A stretch of DNA of 43,375 bases from JBFKAV01 sp041621405 (GCA_041621405.1 JBFKAV010000011.1:1-43375); one strand, 5' to 3'; shown: positions 24,856-33,204, counted from the stretch's first letter. Program-made: numbers and translations. The notes: generated by a model from the letters alone, not told the origin.

Positions 24856-25884
24856 ATGACGGAAAAGAAACTGATGCGCGCGCTCGCGGGCGAGGTGCAG
24901 CCGGTGCCGCCGGTCTGGGTGATGCGCCAGGCCGGGCGATACCTGCCCGAATACCGCGCGACGCGGGAGAAGGCCGGCGACTTCCTCGCGCTCTGCTACA
25001 CCCCCGAGCTCGCCGCCGAGGTCACCCTCCAGCCAATCCGCCGCTTCGGCTTCGATGCCGCGATCCTCTTCGCCGACATCCTGCTCGTGCCCCAGGCGCT
25101 CGGCGCCGAGCTCTGGTTCGAGACCGGCGAAGGTCCGCGGCTCTCGACCTTGACCTCAGAGGCCGATTTCGCCCGCCTGCGCGGAGCCGATGACGTTCAC
25201 GAAGGTCTGGCGCCGGTCTATGAGACCCTGCGCATCCTTGGCGGCGAACTGCCTGGCGATACCGCGCTTATCGGCTTCGCCGGCGCGCCCTGGACTGTGG
25301 CGACCTACATGATCGCCGGGCGCGGCACGCTGGACCAAGGCCCGGCGCATGCGCTGAAAGCCGCCAACCGTCCGCTCTTCGAGAGGCTCATGACGCTCCT
25401 CACGGAGGCCACGGTGAGCTACCTCTCGGCCCAGATCAAGGCCGGCGCCGAGGTGGTGAAGCTGTTCGACAGCTGGGCCGGCTCGCTCAAGGGCGCCGAT
25501 TTCGACGATTTCGCCGTGGAGCCCGCCCGCCGGATCGTGGCGGCGCTGAAGGCGCGGCATCCCGACGTGCCGGTGATCGCCTTCCCACGCGAAGCGGGCA
25601 TGCGCTACGAAGGTTTCGCCCGCGCCACCAGGGCCGACTGCGTGGCGCTCGATACCAGCGTCAACGCCGAGTGGGCGGCAAGGACGGTGCAGAGGGATGG
25701 CTGCGTGCAGGGCAACCTCGACCCCGGGCTCCTGGTCGAGGGCGGCCCGCGGCTGATCGAGGAAACCAGACGCATCGTCCGCACCTTCGGCCAGGGACCG
25801 CATATCTTCAACCTCGGCCACGGCATCACCCCGGATGCCGACCCCGACAACGTGCACCGCATGCTCGAGGCGATCCGTGGCTGA
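24856..25884 (+). CDS. hemE: Uroporphyrinogen decarboxylase
   Basis: A 342-residue enzyme that removes four carboxyl groups from uroporphyrinogen III to give coproporphyrinogen III. The two family signatures are present: PVWVMRQAGRYLPEYRATRE with the substrate-contacting arginines, and IGFAGAPWTVATYMI. The conserved FADILLVPQALG and the C-terminal FNLGHGITPDADPDNV follow. Length is normal. A GGGAG site lies nine bases upstream of the ATG. It is divergent from hemC and upstream of two genes for exported proteins of unknown function. Confidence 0.97.
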   Translation: MTEKKLMRALAGEVQPVPPVWVMRQAGRYLPEYRATREKAGDFLALCYTPELAAEVTLQPIRRFGFDAAILFADILLVPQALGAELWFETGEGPRLSTLTSEADFARLRGADDVHEGLAPVYETLRILGGELPGDTALIGFAGAPWTVATYMIAGRGTLDQGPAHALKAANRPLFERLMTLLTEATVSYLSAQIKAGAEVVKLFDSWAGSLKGADFDDFAVEPARRIVAALKARHPDVPVIAFPREAGMRYEGFARATRADCVALDTSVNAEWAARTVQRDGCVQGNLDPGLLVEGGPRLIEETRRIVRTFGQGPHIFNLGHGITPDADPDNVHRMLEAIRG

Positions 25885-25990
25885 CCGATTCCTGACCCGG
25901 GCGAACTGACTACAATCGCCGTCCCCCGGCCATATTGGTTCCACATTTGCACGGTCAAATCCCTGCAAGTGCCACAAGGGGCCGGCCACC

Positions 25991-27058
25991 ATGAGACCCT
26001 ACCATCTCGTTGTCGCGATCATCGGGATCTTCGGCGTGATCTTCCTGCTTTCGGGGAAGGACGTGGCACTGCCGACGGGCCTTGCTGAGCTCCGCTCCGG
26101 GCTCGGTGTCGGCAGCTCCGGGGGTCGGCTCTCTAGCGTGCCGATGGGGCAGAGCCTGCCCTCGCCCGGGATCGCTCTCGCAAATGGCGGGGTCGCCAAC
26201 GTGCGCGACGTATCGAGCTTCTTCGAGCCCACCGTCGAATCCGAGACCCCCTCCGCCGCCGTGTTGCTGGCCGAGATGAACGGCTGCGCCTTCCGCAGCC
26301 CCCGCGCCGGCGAGGTCATCGGCAACGTGCATGTCGGCCGCGGCGGATTGCCGACGCCGGTCTCCGCGCTCTCGCGAAGCCGCATCGCCGAGATGGCACT
26401 GGCCGAGGTCCGCGCCGCGCGGGGAGGCGCCGCGCCCGCCGCGGTAGAAGACCCCGAACTGATGCGTGCGGTCGACGTGTTCATCACCGAGCGGAACGCG
26501 CCGGTCTACCTGATCCTGCAAAGCGGTGAGGGCGACGTCCTGTGGAACGTCCAGCCTTCGCCGGGCGCGCGGATCGCCCATGTTTCGGTGGTCGCCGCAG
26601 GCCAGGTCGGGCTGCTCCTGCCCGAAGCGGGCACACCGGTGCAGGTGCTCCGTACCGATGCGGAACCGGGCTGCGCCGTCCGCCCCGTGCGAAAGCCCGA
26701 TCCCGCCTGGAGCGTCTTCCGGGGCGGCAGTGTCAGCATCGAGGATCACGCCGCCGCCTTCGAGGCCTACGACACCTGGTTCCGCGACCGCTTCGGCATC
26801 GGTGCCGAGGCGAACCTGATCGGCTTCCACGAGACCGCCCATGCTCTCGTCGGCCCGGTGCCCGCGCCCTACGACAAGGTGCTGCAAAACCGCCTCGCCG
26901 GCGCCCAGATCGCGGTGACTGACGTCGAGCTTGTGGCGATCGGCCCAGGAGAGGCGCGCACCGGTCGCGCCCAGGCGGCGGTGCGTCGCCTTGCCACCGA
27001 TGCGGCCGGGGGCGATCTCGCCTCGCTCGGTTTCACAACTATCAGCCGGACGGAGTGA
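25991..27058 (+). CDS. Exported protein of unknown function, first of a pair
   Basis: A 355-residue protein with one N-terminal hydrophobic helix (residues about 5-21, HLVVAIIGIFGVIFLLSG), so probably anchored with the rest in the periplasm. The body has a first cysteine near residue 98 (NGCAFRSP) and a second near 230 (PGCAVRP), and a segment GDVLWNVQPSPGARIAHVSVV that looks like a beta-rich fold. I recognise no catalytic motif or domain family. It is 106 bases after hemE and six bases before a second exported protein, so the two are almost surely co-transcribed and may interact. No terminator separates it from hemE. Confidence 0.78.
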   Translation: MRPYHLVVAIIGIFGVIFLLSGKDVALPTGLAELRSGLGVGSSGGRLSSVPMGQSLPSPGIALANGGVANVRDVSSFFEPTVESETPSAAVLLAEMNGCAFRSPRAGEVIGNVHVGRGGLPTPVSALSRSRIAEMALAEVRAARGGAAPAAVEDPELMRAVDVFITERNAPVYLILQSGEGDVLWNVQPSPGARIAHVSVVAAGQVGLLLPEAGTPVQVLRTDAEPGCAVRPVRKPDPAWSVFRGGSVSIEDHAAAFEAYDTWFRDRFGIGAEANLIGFHETAHALVGPVPAPYDKVLQNRLAGAQIAVTDVELVAIGPGEARTGRAQAAVRRLATDAAGGDLASLGFTTISRTE

Positions 27059-27064
27059 ACGCCG

Positions 27065-27838
27065 ATGAAGACCCTCCGCCTCGGCGCCGCCGGCCTCGCC
27101 TTGATCCTCCTGATCCCCACGCTGTTCGGCGTGTCCTACGGTGGCATGCTCTGGGATGCGCTCCGAGGCCTCGGCGAAGGCAGTGCGCCCGACGTCGCCG
27201 CGGTGTCTCAGCCCGTCGCGGCGCCCGAGACCGTGCCGACGCCGGCGGATACGCCGCAGACGCCACCACGCGAGGTGGCGCTGCTCGACACCGAATCGCT
27301 CAGTCCGGCACGCACCGTCACCGTGATCGAGACGGTGCCATTCGAAGCCTTCCTCGCCCCGGGCGAGGCGGCGCCCGACCCGGTCTACCGCGACCTCTAC
27401 GCCGAGGCCCGCGCCGGCGCCCGCGCCCAGGCCGAATGCCCCCGGCTGATCGTCAGTCTGGCCCGGTCCTGCCTGCCGCTCGGCGTCACCGCCGAGCCCC
27501 TGGGCGGCGACCGCTACCGCGTCACCCTACGCCTCGCCTTCGCGCCGGCGGACAGGGTGCGCGACCTCGCCGAGGACGAAGCCTTCGAGCGCGCGGCCGA
27601 GGCGTCGCCGCTCGCGGTTCCGTCAGCGCTGGGCGTTGCACCGGAGGCGCTGGGCACCGCGCATGAGCACGTCTACCGCGCCGCGCGCTTCGCCTGCTTC
27701 ATCGCCCGCGCACGCCGCGAAGCCTGCACCGTTGCCGAGCTCAGGATCGAGACTGCTGCCTCGTCCGAGACGCCTGGCACATTCGACGTCACCGGCGAGG
27801 TCCGGCTCGCCGTCACGCGCAACGTCGAGGGCGGCTAG
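27065..27838 (+). CDS. Exported protein of unknown function, second of a pair
   Basis: A 257-residue protein with an N-terminal hydrophobic helix (about residues 6-24), then a proline/alanine/threonine-rich linker to about residue 75, then a folded domain. That domain contains two cysteine pairs, C-x10-C in ECPRLIVSLARSC and C-x9-C in ACFIARARREAC, spaced as amphipathic helices that could be pinned by disulfides. The strands DRYRVTLRLAFAP and FDVTGEVRLAV suggest a beta sheet between them. I do not recognise the family. It is six bases downstream of the 355-residue protein and convergent with hemF. Confidence 0.75.
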   Translation: MKTLRLGAAGLALILLIPTLFGVSYGGMLWDALRGLGEGSAPDVAAVSQPVAAPETVPTPADTPQTPPREVALLDTESLSPARTVTVIETVPFEAFLAPGEAAPDPVYRDLYAEARAGARAQAECPRLIVSLARSCLPLGVTAEPLGGDRYRVTLRLAFAPADRVRDLAEDEAFERAAEASPLAVPSALGVAPEALGTAHEHVYRAARFACFIARARREACTVAELRIETAASSETPGTFDVTGEVRLAVTRNVEGG

Positions 27839-28001
27839 GCCCCCGGTCCCGGCCGCCAGACGTCCGGCCCGAAACCGGCGCGGGGCGGCAGGCGCCGTTC
27901 TGCCCCTTGCGTCAGATACATCCAGAGGTGAACCGCGCACCGCCCGCGGAGGCAGAGCGGGAGTGGAACTGCACGGCGGGAGCGCCCCGGCCGCCCCGTG
28001 C

Positions 28002-28892
28002 TCACGGCCACTTCGCCACCGGAGGCAGGCTCATCAGCACCGCCTCGGGGTCGTGACCGGTCTCGAGCCCGAACTTTGTGCCGCGGTCGTAGACCAGGTT
28101 GTACTCGGCATAGAGCCCGCGATGGACGAGCTGTGCCTCGCGCTCGGCCTCGGCCCACGCGGTGTCGCGCCGCCGCTCGACGATCGGCAGGAAGGCCGGC
28201 AGGAAGGCCCGGCCCACCTCCTCGGTGAAGGCGAAATCGGCCTCCCAGTCGCCGCTGCTCAGATCGTCGAAGAAGATGCCGCCCACACCCCGCGCCCGGC
28301 CCCTGTGGGGGATGAAGAAATAGTCGTCGGCCCAGGCCTTGAAGCGCCGGTAGTAGTCCGGCGCGTGCCTGGCGCAAGCTGCCTCTAGGACGCCATGGAA
28401 CGCGGCTGTGTCCTCGGGATACTCGATGCAGGGGTTGAGGTCCGTGCCGCCGCCGAGCCAACAGGCTCGGGGGGTCCAGAACATCCGGGTGTTCATGTGC
28501 ACCGCCGGCACGTGCGGGTTCTGCATATGCGCCACCAGGCTGATGCCGGAGGCCCAGAAGCGCGGGTCCTCGGCCATCCCGGGCACTCCGCGCGCCGCCA
28601 TTGCCGACTGCGCCCGCTCGCCAAGGTGGCCGTAGACCGTGGAGACGTTCACCCCCACCTTCTCGAACACCCTGCCGCCCCGCATCACGCTCATCAGGCC
28701 GCCGCCGGCATCGGCGCCTTCCTCTGCAGCCCGCCTGGTCTCTTTCAGCTCGAACCGACCCGACGGCGCGGTCGCGAAGGGGCCGGTCTCCTGGGCGTCC
28801 TCGAGTCCCTCGAAGGCGGCCACGATCTCGTCGCGGAGCGCGCGAAACCAGGCGGCGGCGCGCGCCTTGCGGTCGTCGTATGGCTCGGACAT
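28002..28892 (-). CDS. hemF: Oxygen-dependent coproporphyrinogen III oxidase
   Basis: A 296-residue enzyme that oxidatively decarboxylates coproporphyrinogen III to protoporphyrinogen IX with oxygen. Family landmarks: GGGLMSVMRGGRVFEKVGVN, HMNTRMFW, GGGTDLNP, FFIPHRGRARGVGGIFFDDL, and the C-terminal YNLVYDRGTKFGLETGHDPEAVLMSLPP. Length is normal. With hemC and hemE it makes three haem-pathway genes within 5 kb, but each is a separate transcription unit: hemF faces the exported-protein pair and is divergent from the tandem lipoproteins. The oxygen-independent enzyme HemN is not in the window. Confidence 0.97.
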   Translation of the reverse strand: MSEPYDDRKARAAAWFRALRDEIVAAFEGLEDAQETGPFATAPSGRFELKETRRAAEEGADAGGGLMSVMRGGRVFEKVGVNVSTVYGHLGERAQSAMAARGVPGMAEDPRFWASGISLVAHMQNPHVPAVHMNTRMFWTPRACWLGGGTDLNPCIEYPEDTAAFHGVLEAACARHAPDYYRRFKAWADDYFFIPHRGRARGVGGIFFDDLSSGDWEADFAFTEEVGRAFLPAFLPIVERRRDTAWAEAEREAQLVHRGLYAEYNLVYDRGTKFGLETGHDPEAVLMSLPPVAKWP

Positions 28893-28994
28893 CGGCAGCT
28901 CTCCCCGGGGCGGTTTCCTGCCGGCCCGTACTTGGGCGTTTGGCGGCAGCGGCGCAAGCGCCTATCCTGCCTGCGCCGCCTTCGGAGGCCCCAG

Positions 28995-29351
28995 ATGCAC
29001 CGGACCCTTGCCCTCGTCCTTCTTCTCGCGGCCTGCGCCGAGACCCGTGGCGCCTGCCTTTCCCGCGCCGGTGCCGAGCTTCGCGCGCTCGACGCCGCGA
29101 TCGCCGAGACCGACCTCGCGCTCGCCCGCGGCTATCGCGTGGCGCCGGGCTCCACCTTCACCGCCGGGCTCGCGATCTGCGCCGAGGACAGCCCGCTCAC
29201 CCTCTGCCTCTCGGGCGAGCGCCCGATCTCCGAGCGACGCGTCGCCATCGACCCGGTCGGGGAGCGCGCCCGGCTCCGGTCACTCCAGGCGCGCCGCCCG
29301 GCCGTCGCCGCTGCGGCTGAGCGGGCCGCCGCCGCCTGCCCCGCCGCATGA
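28995..29351 (+). CDS. Small lipoprotein, tandem copy 1
   Basis: A 118-residue predicted lipoprotein: a short basic start, hydrophobic run and lipobox LLLAAC put the lipidated cysteine at about residue 14. The mature part is helical with the pattern CLSRAGAELRALDAAI, RGYRV, then AICAEDSPLTLCLSGER and VAIDPVGERARLRSL. It is clearly homologous to the next gene. Four cysteines outside the lipobox are placed as in that gene and may form two disulfides. Function is unknown to me. The ATG follows a GGAGGCC site and is about 100 bases from the divergent hemF. Confidence 0.78.
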   Translation: MHRTLALVLLLAACAETRGACLSRAGAELRALDAAIAETDLALARGYRVAPGSTFTAGLAICAEDSPLTLCLSGERPISERRVAIDPVGERARLRSLQARRPAVAAAAERAAAACPAA

Positions 29352-29421
29352 GCCGCCTACCCTTGCGCCCGACCCCGCGCTTTGGCAGGAAGAGGCGCTT
29401 CTCCCGGAGACAACAGCCCAC

Positions 29422-29802
29422 ATGCGCCGCGCGTTCCTTGCCACCGCCCTCCTTCTCGCCGCCTGCGGCTCGAACCGCTACGACGACTGCGTCGCCCGCG
29501 CCCGGGCCGAGCTCGAAACCATCGACCAGCTGATCGAGGAGGTCGAGACCAGCCTGCTGCGCGGCTATGCGCTCGAGTCCGATGCCAGCCAGTCGGGCGG
29601 CTTCCGGCTCTGCGCCGGCGGCGACAGCCCGCTTTCGGTCTGCGCCGAGCGGACCCGGCCGGGCGACAAGAAGCCGGTGGCAATCAACCCGATCACCGAG
29701 CGGCTGAAGCTCGCCAACCTCAGGCAGCGTCGGCAGGGGATACAGGAACTGGCCGACCGCGAGGTCGCGCAGTGCGAGACGCTTTACCGCAGCCGGCTCT
29801 GA
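29422..29802 (+). CDS. Small lipoprotein, tandem copy 2
   Basis: A 126-residue predicted lipoprotein (lipobox LLLAAC, then GSN) paralogous to the preceding gene. Shared positions run the full length: CVARARAELETIDQLI against CLSRAGAELRALDAAI, LLRGYALES against LARGYRVAP, LCAGGDSPLSVC against ICAEDSPLTLC, and VAINPITERLKLANLRQRR against VAIDPVGERARLRSLQARR. Codon and residue divergence show an old duplication. The ribosome binding site is weak, and the frame stays open upstream into the first gene, so translation may be coupled. It is convergent with the SDR gene, 10 bases away. Confidence 0.78.
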   Translation: MRRAFLATALLLAACGSNRYDDCVARARAELETIDQLIEEVETSLLRGYALESDASQSGGFRLCAGGDSPLSVCAERTRPGDKKPVAINPITERLKLANLRQRRQGIQELADREVAQCETLYRSRL

Positions 29803-29812
29803 ATGCGGGTGC

Positions 29813-30622
29813 CTAGTGCGCCGGCGCCGCCACCGGGTCGATCAGCGTGCGCCCGCCGTCCACGGTCAGCACCTGTCCGGTGACGAAGCTTGCGCCTTCG
29901 GAGACCAGGAATTGCACCGCGTCGGCGAGCTCGCCCGGCGCCGCGATCCGCGCCATCGGCGTGTGACCGGTGATGTCGCTGCGGAACTCGGCGTGGTCCT
30001 TCAGCGCGGTCCGGAGGCTCGCGCTCATCACCGAGCCGATGGCCAGCGCGTTTACCCGGATCCGGTGATGCGCCAGCGCCACCGCCAGCGAACGGGTCAT
30101 CTGGTCCATCGCCGCCGCGGCGATCGAGTAGCCCATGAGCCGCGGGCTGGTGCGCCGCGCCGCGATCGACGAGATGTTGACGATCGCGCCGATCTGCCCT
30201 TCCTCGGAGCTGCCCTCCTCGGCCTGCTTGATCATCCGCTTGGCGACCACCTGGCTCAACCGGAGCGCGGGGAGCAGGTTGAGCTGCAGCATCTCCTCGA
30301 CCGCATCGCCATCCGGGCTCAGGGGATCGGATTCGGCGCAGGCGCGTACGGCGTTCACCAGGATGTCGACCCGCTCGAATGCATCGAGCGTGGCCGACAG
30401 CAAGTTGGCCTGCGACAGCCGCTCGCGCAGGTCGCAGGTGAAGTAACGGATGTTGCCCTCGGCCTCTGCGGCTCCGCCGATCTCGTCCTGAAGTCGCGCC
30501 TCGTCCATATCGGCGAACATCACGTTCGCGCCTTCCTCGACGAAGCGGCGAGCGACGGCGAGGCCGATGCCGTTGGCGGCGCCGGTGACGATGGCGGTCT
30601 TGCCTGCGATGGAGAAGGACAT
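29813..30622 (-). CDS. SDR-family protein without the catalytic lysine
   Basis: A 269-residue short-chain dehydrogenase/reductase fold protein. The NAD(P) motif TGAANGIG (14-20 region) is intact and the catalytic serine position is Ser152 (NISSIAARR). The tyrosine is Tyr165, but the YxxxK motif reads Tyr-Ser-Ile-Ala-Ala, so the lysine that lowers the tyrosine pKa is missing, and the usual NNAG motif reads NAVR. The YxxxxxxK spacing of enoyl reductases is also unmet. The C-terminal VTGQVLTVDGGRTL is normal. It may bind nucleotide without classical catalysis. The start at MSFSIAGKTAIVTG fits the family; the frame is open upstream. Confidence 0.88.
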   Translation of the reverse strand: MSFSIAGKTAIVTGAANGIGLAVARRFVEEGANVMFADMDEARLQDEIGGAAEAEGNIRYFTCDLRERLSQANLLSATLDAFERVDILVNAVRACAESDPLSPDGDAVEEMLQLNLLPALRLSQVVAKRMIKQAEEGSSEEGQIGAIVNISSIAARRTSPRLMGYSIAAAAMDQMTRSLAVALAHHRIRVNALAIGSVMSASLRTALKDHAEFRSDITGHTPMARIAAPGELADAVQFLVSEGASFVTGQVLTVDGGRTLIDPVAAPAH

Positions 30623-30663
30623 CTGGTTTTCCCCGTTTCGGTGCTGCGGGCTTCTAGGCGATT

Positions 30664-31671
30664 TCATCGCCCTGCGCGAGACCCCGCTTTCGGGCCCACG
30701 GCGCGGTAGATCTTGTAGGCCGAGGGCGCCGGGAGCTCGACCACCTCGCCGAACTCCTCGGCCAGCGCCCGCTCGTAGGGCAGGTGGCGGTTGGCCACCA
30801 GATAGAGCACGCCCGAGGGGGCAAGCGCCCGCGCCGCGGCGGCGATGAAGGCCCGCCCGAGGCCCGGATCGGCGGCGCGGGTGCTGTGGAAGGGCGGGTT
30901 CATCACCACGGCGCCAAGGGGCGCGTCCGGCGCGAAGCGCGTGGCATCGGCCCAATGGAAGCGGGCGCGGGGGTCGCGGATGTTCTCCCGCGCGGCCTGA
31001 AGTGCGGCGTGCTCGGCTTCTACGAGGTGCAGCTCCTCCACGCCCTCGCGCTCAAGGATCTGCGCCGAGAGATAGCCCCAGCCGGCGCCGAAGTCGGCCA
31101 CACGCGGCGGCAGGCGTGGCGGCAGCGCGGCGGCCAGCGCCGCCGAGCCCGGGTCGACGGCGTCCGCCGAGAATCCGCCCGGCGGCACCGTGAAGCCTTC
31201 CGCCAGGCGGTGCGGCTCTGCCGCCCAATCGGCAAAGGCTGCCGGCCCCGGATTGGCGAAGACGGCGATCTTGCCATGTGCCTTGGCCAGCGCCTCGCTC
31301 AAGCTCGCTCGCCCGCGCAGCTCCCTCAGACGCGAGTCCGCCCCGTCGGTCTTCTGGCCGTCGACCGCGATCGGCCCGCCCGGCGCCACCGCGGCGGCGG
31401 CCTGAGCGATCAGCTCCCGCGCCTCGGCCTTGGCGCGCGGAATGAAGACGACCGCGGCGGCAAAGGTCTCTGATGGCGCGACGGCAGTAGCGTAGCCCTG
31501 GACAGCGAAGGCGTCGTGGTCGGGGCGGAAGCCCTGGACCACCTCGACCCGCTCCCGCGGCAAGGCCGCAAGATCGGTGCCGGCCCGCGGCCGGAACACC
31601 GCGATCCGCCCCGCGGGCGGCAACGCCAGCAGGCCGGATTCAAGCGCGAGGGTCAGTCGGGAGGCCCGCAT
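30664..31671 (-). CDS. RsmC-like class I SAM methyltransferase
   Basis: A 335-residue protein with the two-domain layout of RsmC and RlmG, rRNA guanine-N2 methyltransferases. The N-terminal half is a degenerate methyltransferase-like domain. The C-terminal half has SAM motif I VADFGAGWGYLSAQIL, the acidic loop LHLVEAE, and the catalytic NPPFHS motif of guanine-N2 methylation. By analogy it modifies 16S rRNA G1207, but target choice cannot be read from sequence. It is 20 bases downstream of clpS on the same strand, an arrangement I recall as common in this family, and may be co-transcribed with it. Confidence 0.88.
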   Translation of the reverse strand: MRASRLTLALESGLLALPPAGRIAVFRPRAGTDLAALPRERVEVVQGFRPDHDAFAVQGYATAVAPSETFAAAVVFIPRAKAEARELIAQAAAAVAPGGPIAVDGQKTDGADSRLRELRGRASLSEALAKAHGKIAVFANPGPAAFADWAAEPHRLAEGFTVPPGGFSADAVDPGSAALAAALPPRLPPRVADFGAGWGYLSAQILEREGVEELHLVEAEHAALQAARENIRDPRARFHWADATRFAPDAPLGAVVMNPPFHSTRAADPGLGRAFIAAAARALAPSGVLYLVANRHLPYERALAEEFGEVVELPAPSAYKIYRAVGPKAGSRAGR

Positions 31672-31690
31672 GGGCGGCGCGCGACGGCGC

Positions 31691-32014
31691 CTATTCCTTT
31701 TCCATGGTGCACTGCAGCGGGTGCTGGTGGCGGCGCGAGAAATCCATCACCTGCGCCACCTTCGTCTCGGCAACCTCGAACGAGAAAACGCCCACCACAG
31801 CCAGCCCTTTCTTGTGCACCGTCAGCATCAGCTCGAAGGCCTGGGCGTGGCTCATGCCGAAGAAGCGCTCCAGCACGTGGACCACAAACTCCATCGGCGT
31901 GTAGTCGTCGTTGAGCAGCAGCACCTTGTACAGGGGCGGCCGCTGGGTCTTCGGCTTCGTCTTGGTAATGACGCCGGTCTCGCCCTCGGGGCGGTCCTTG
32001 CGGTCGGCCATCAT
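31691..32014 (-). CDS. clpS: ATP-dependent Clp protease adaptor
   Basis: A 107-residue N-degron adaptor that delivers substrates to ClpA-ClpP. The binding pocket motif is present: PPLYKVLLLNDDYTPMEFVVHVL with the NDD/TPMEFV core, then HKKGLAVVGVFSFEVAETKV. A flexible N-terminal tail of about 25 residues is needed to switch ClpA and is present here. Two adjacent ATG codons (32014, 32011) are possible starts. ClpA is not next to it. An AT-rich TATATA at 32081-32086 with TTTTCA 16 bases upstream on the minus strand could be its promoter, in a gap shared with the HAD gene. Confidence 0.93.
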   Translation of the reverse strand: MMADRKDRPEGETGVITKTKPKTQRPPLYKVLLLNDDYTPMEFVVHVLERFFGMSHAQAFELMLTVHKKGLAVVGVFSFEVAETKVAQVMDFSRRHQHPLQCTMEKE

Positions 32015-32128
32015 GACGGGGCGAAGGGTCACGGGTTGCGCGCTCCGCGGGTTCAAGGGTGGTTGAAGCTCGGACGCCACTATATAAGCGGGGCCGCCTT
32101 TCTGAAAAGGCCCAAGGGAAACGGTTGC

Positions 32129-32839
32129 ATGGCGCGGCTCAGTACAATTGGATTCGATGCCGACGACACGCTCTGGCAGAACGAGCGATTCTACCGGATG
32201 ACACAGGAGCGCTTCGCCGCGCTCCTGGCCGACTATGCCGAGAAGGACCACCTGGCCGAGCGGCTCCTGGCGGCCGAGCGGCGCAACCTCGGGCACTACG
32301 GATTCGGCATCAAGGGCTTCGTGCTGTCGATGGTCGAAGCCGCCATCGAGGTGACCGAGGAGCGCGTCCCGGCGCGCGTGATCCGCGAGCTGGTGGAGGC
32401 CGGGCGCGAAATGCTGTCGCATCCGATCGAGCTATTGCCCCACGCCCGCGAGACGGTCGAGGCGGTGAACGCTCGCTACCGAGTGCTGCTGATCACGAAG
32501 GGCGATCTGCTCGACCAGGAGCGCAAGCTCGCCCAGTCGGGGCTCGGCGAGCTGTTCCACGGCGTCGAGATCGTCTCGAGCAAGACGCCTGATGTCTACG
32601 CCCAGATATTCGCCCGCCAGGGGGCCGGGGCGACGCACGCGATGATGGTGGGCAACTCGTTGAAATCCGACGTTCTTCCAGCCATCGAGGCCGGCGCCTG
32701 GGGCACCTTCGTGCCGCATGGGCTGACCTGGGAGCTGGAACACGCCGAGGCCCCCGACGGCAACCCGCGCTTCACCGAGATCGCCGACCTCGGCCAACTC
32801 GGCCAGGTCATCGATCGGATCGAGGCCGGGGAGATCTAG
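32129..32839 (+). CDS. HAD-superfamily hydrolase
   Basis: A 236-residue haloacid dehalogenase-like hydrolase. Motif I is GFDADDTLWQNE with nucleophile Asp10 and acid Asp12, motif II is LLITKGD, the motif III lysine is in SSKTPDVY, and motif IV is MMVGNSLKSDV. A helical C1 cap lies between motifs I and II. Such proteins are phosphatases of small metabolites or dehalogenases; the substrate is not deducible. It is divergent from clpS. The ATG follows AAGGGA. Confidence 0.9.
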   Translation: MARLSTIGFDADDTLWQNERFYRMTQERFAALLADYAEKDHLAERLLAAERRNLGHYGFGIKGFVLSMVEAAIEVTEERVPARVIRELVEAGREMLSHPIELLPHARETVEAVNARYRVLLITKGDLLDQERKLAQSGLGELFHGVEIVSSKTPDVYAQIFARQGAGATHAMMVGNSLKSDVLPAIEAGAWGTFVPHGLTWELEHAEAPDGNPRFTEIADLGQLGQVIDRIEAGEI

Positions 32840-33009
32840 CGGCCTCGGACGACCTTGCCCCCATATCTTGATCCACCTCAACTTCGCACGAAAAGTAACT
32901 GAGAATAAGGTGTTTTCCGGCGCGAATTGCTGTGCTACCCTGCCCGAAATAAAGAAAAGTCGCACCGGCGAAAGATCGGGCGGCATGAGGCAGTGCAAGG
33001 GCAGTTGTC

Positions 33010-33204
33010 GTGACGGTACGGCGGACGATGGGCGCGTTTCGCGCCGTCTTTCTGATGGTTCTCCTCGGACTCCTGGCGCCCGCGGGCGCCCGCGCTGCGC
33101 CTGAACTCATGGTCACGGTCCGCCAGGCCATCGGCGCCTTCCGCGCCCTGCTTTTCCTGGTTCTCCTCGCCGTCCTGATGCCCGCGGGCGTCCGCGCCGC
33201 ACCC
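33010..33204 (+). repeat. Tandem in-frame duplication of a signal peptide
   Basis: Bases 33010-33102 and 33112-33204 are two copies with a period of 102 bases (34 codons). My codon-by-codon count gives 69 identical positions of 93, about 74 percent. Both copies encode TVR, GAFRA, a hydrophobic core with VLL, then PAG-RAAP. Many differences are in third positions, so both may have been under selection at protein level. Confidence 0.85.

Noticed and set aside
32867..32880. FNR-like site TTGATCCACCTCAA upstream of the carboxypeptidase
   Set aside because: One defined position is off consensus and a carboxypeptidase is not an expected FNR target. Possible, but not supported enough to annotate.
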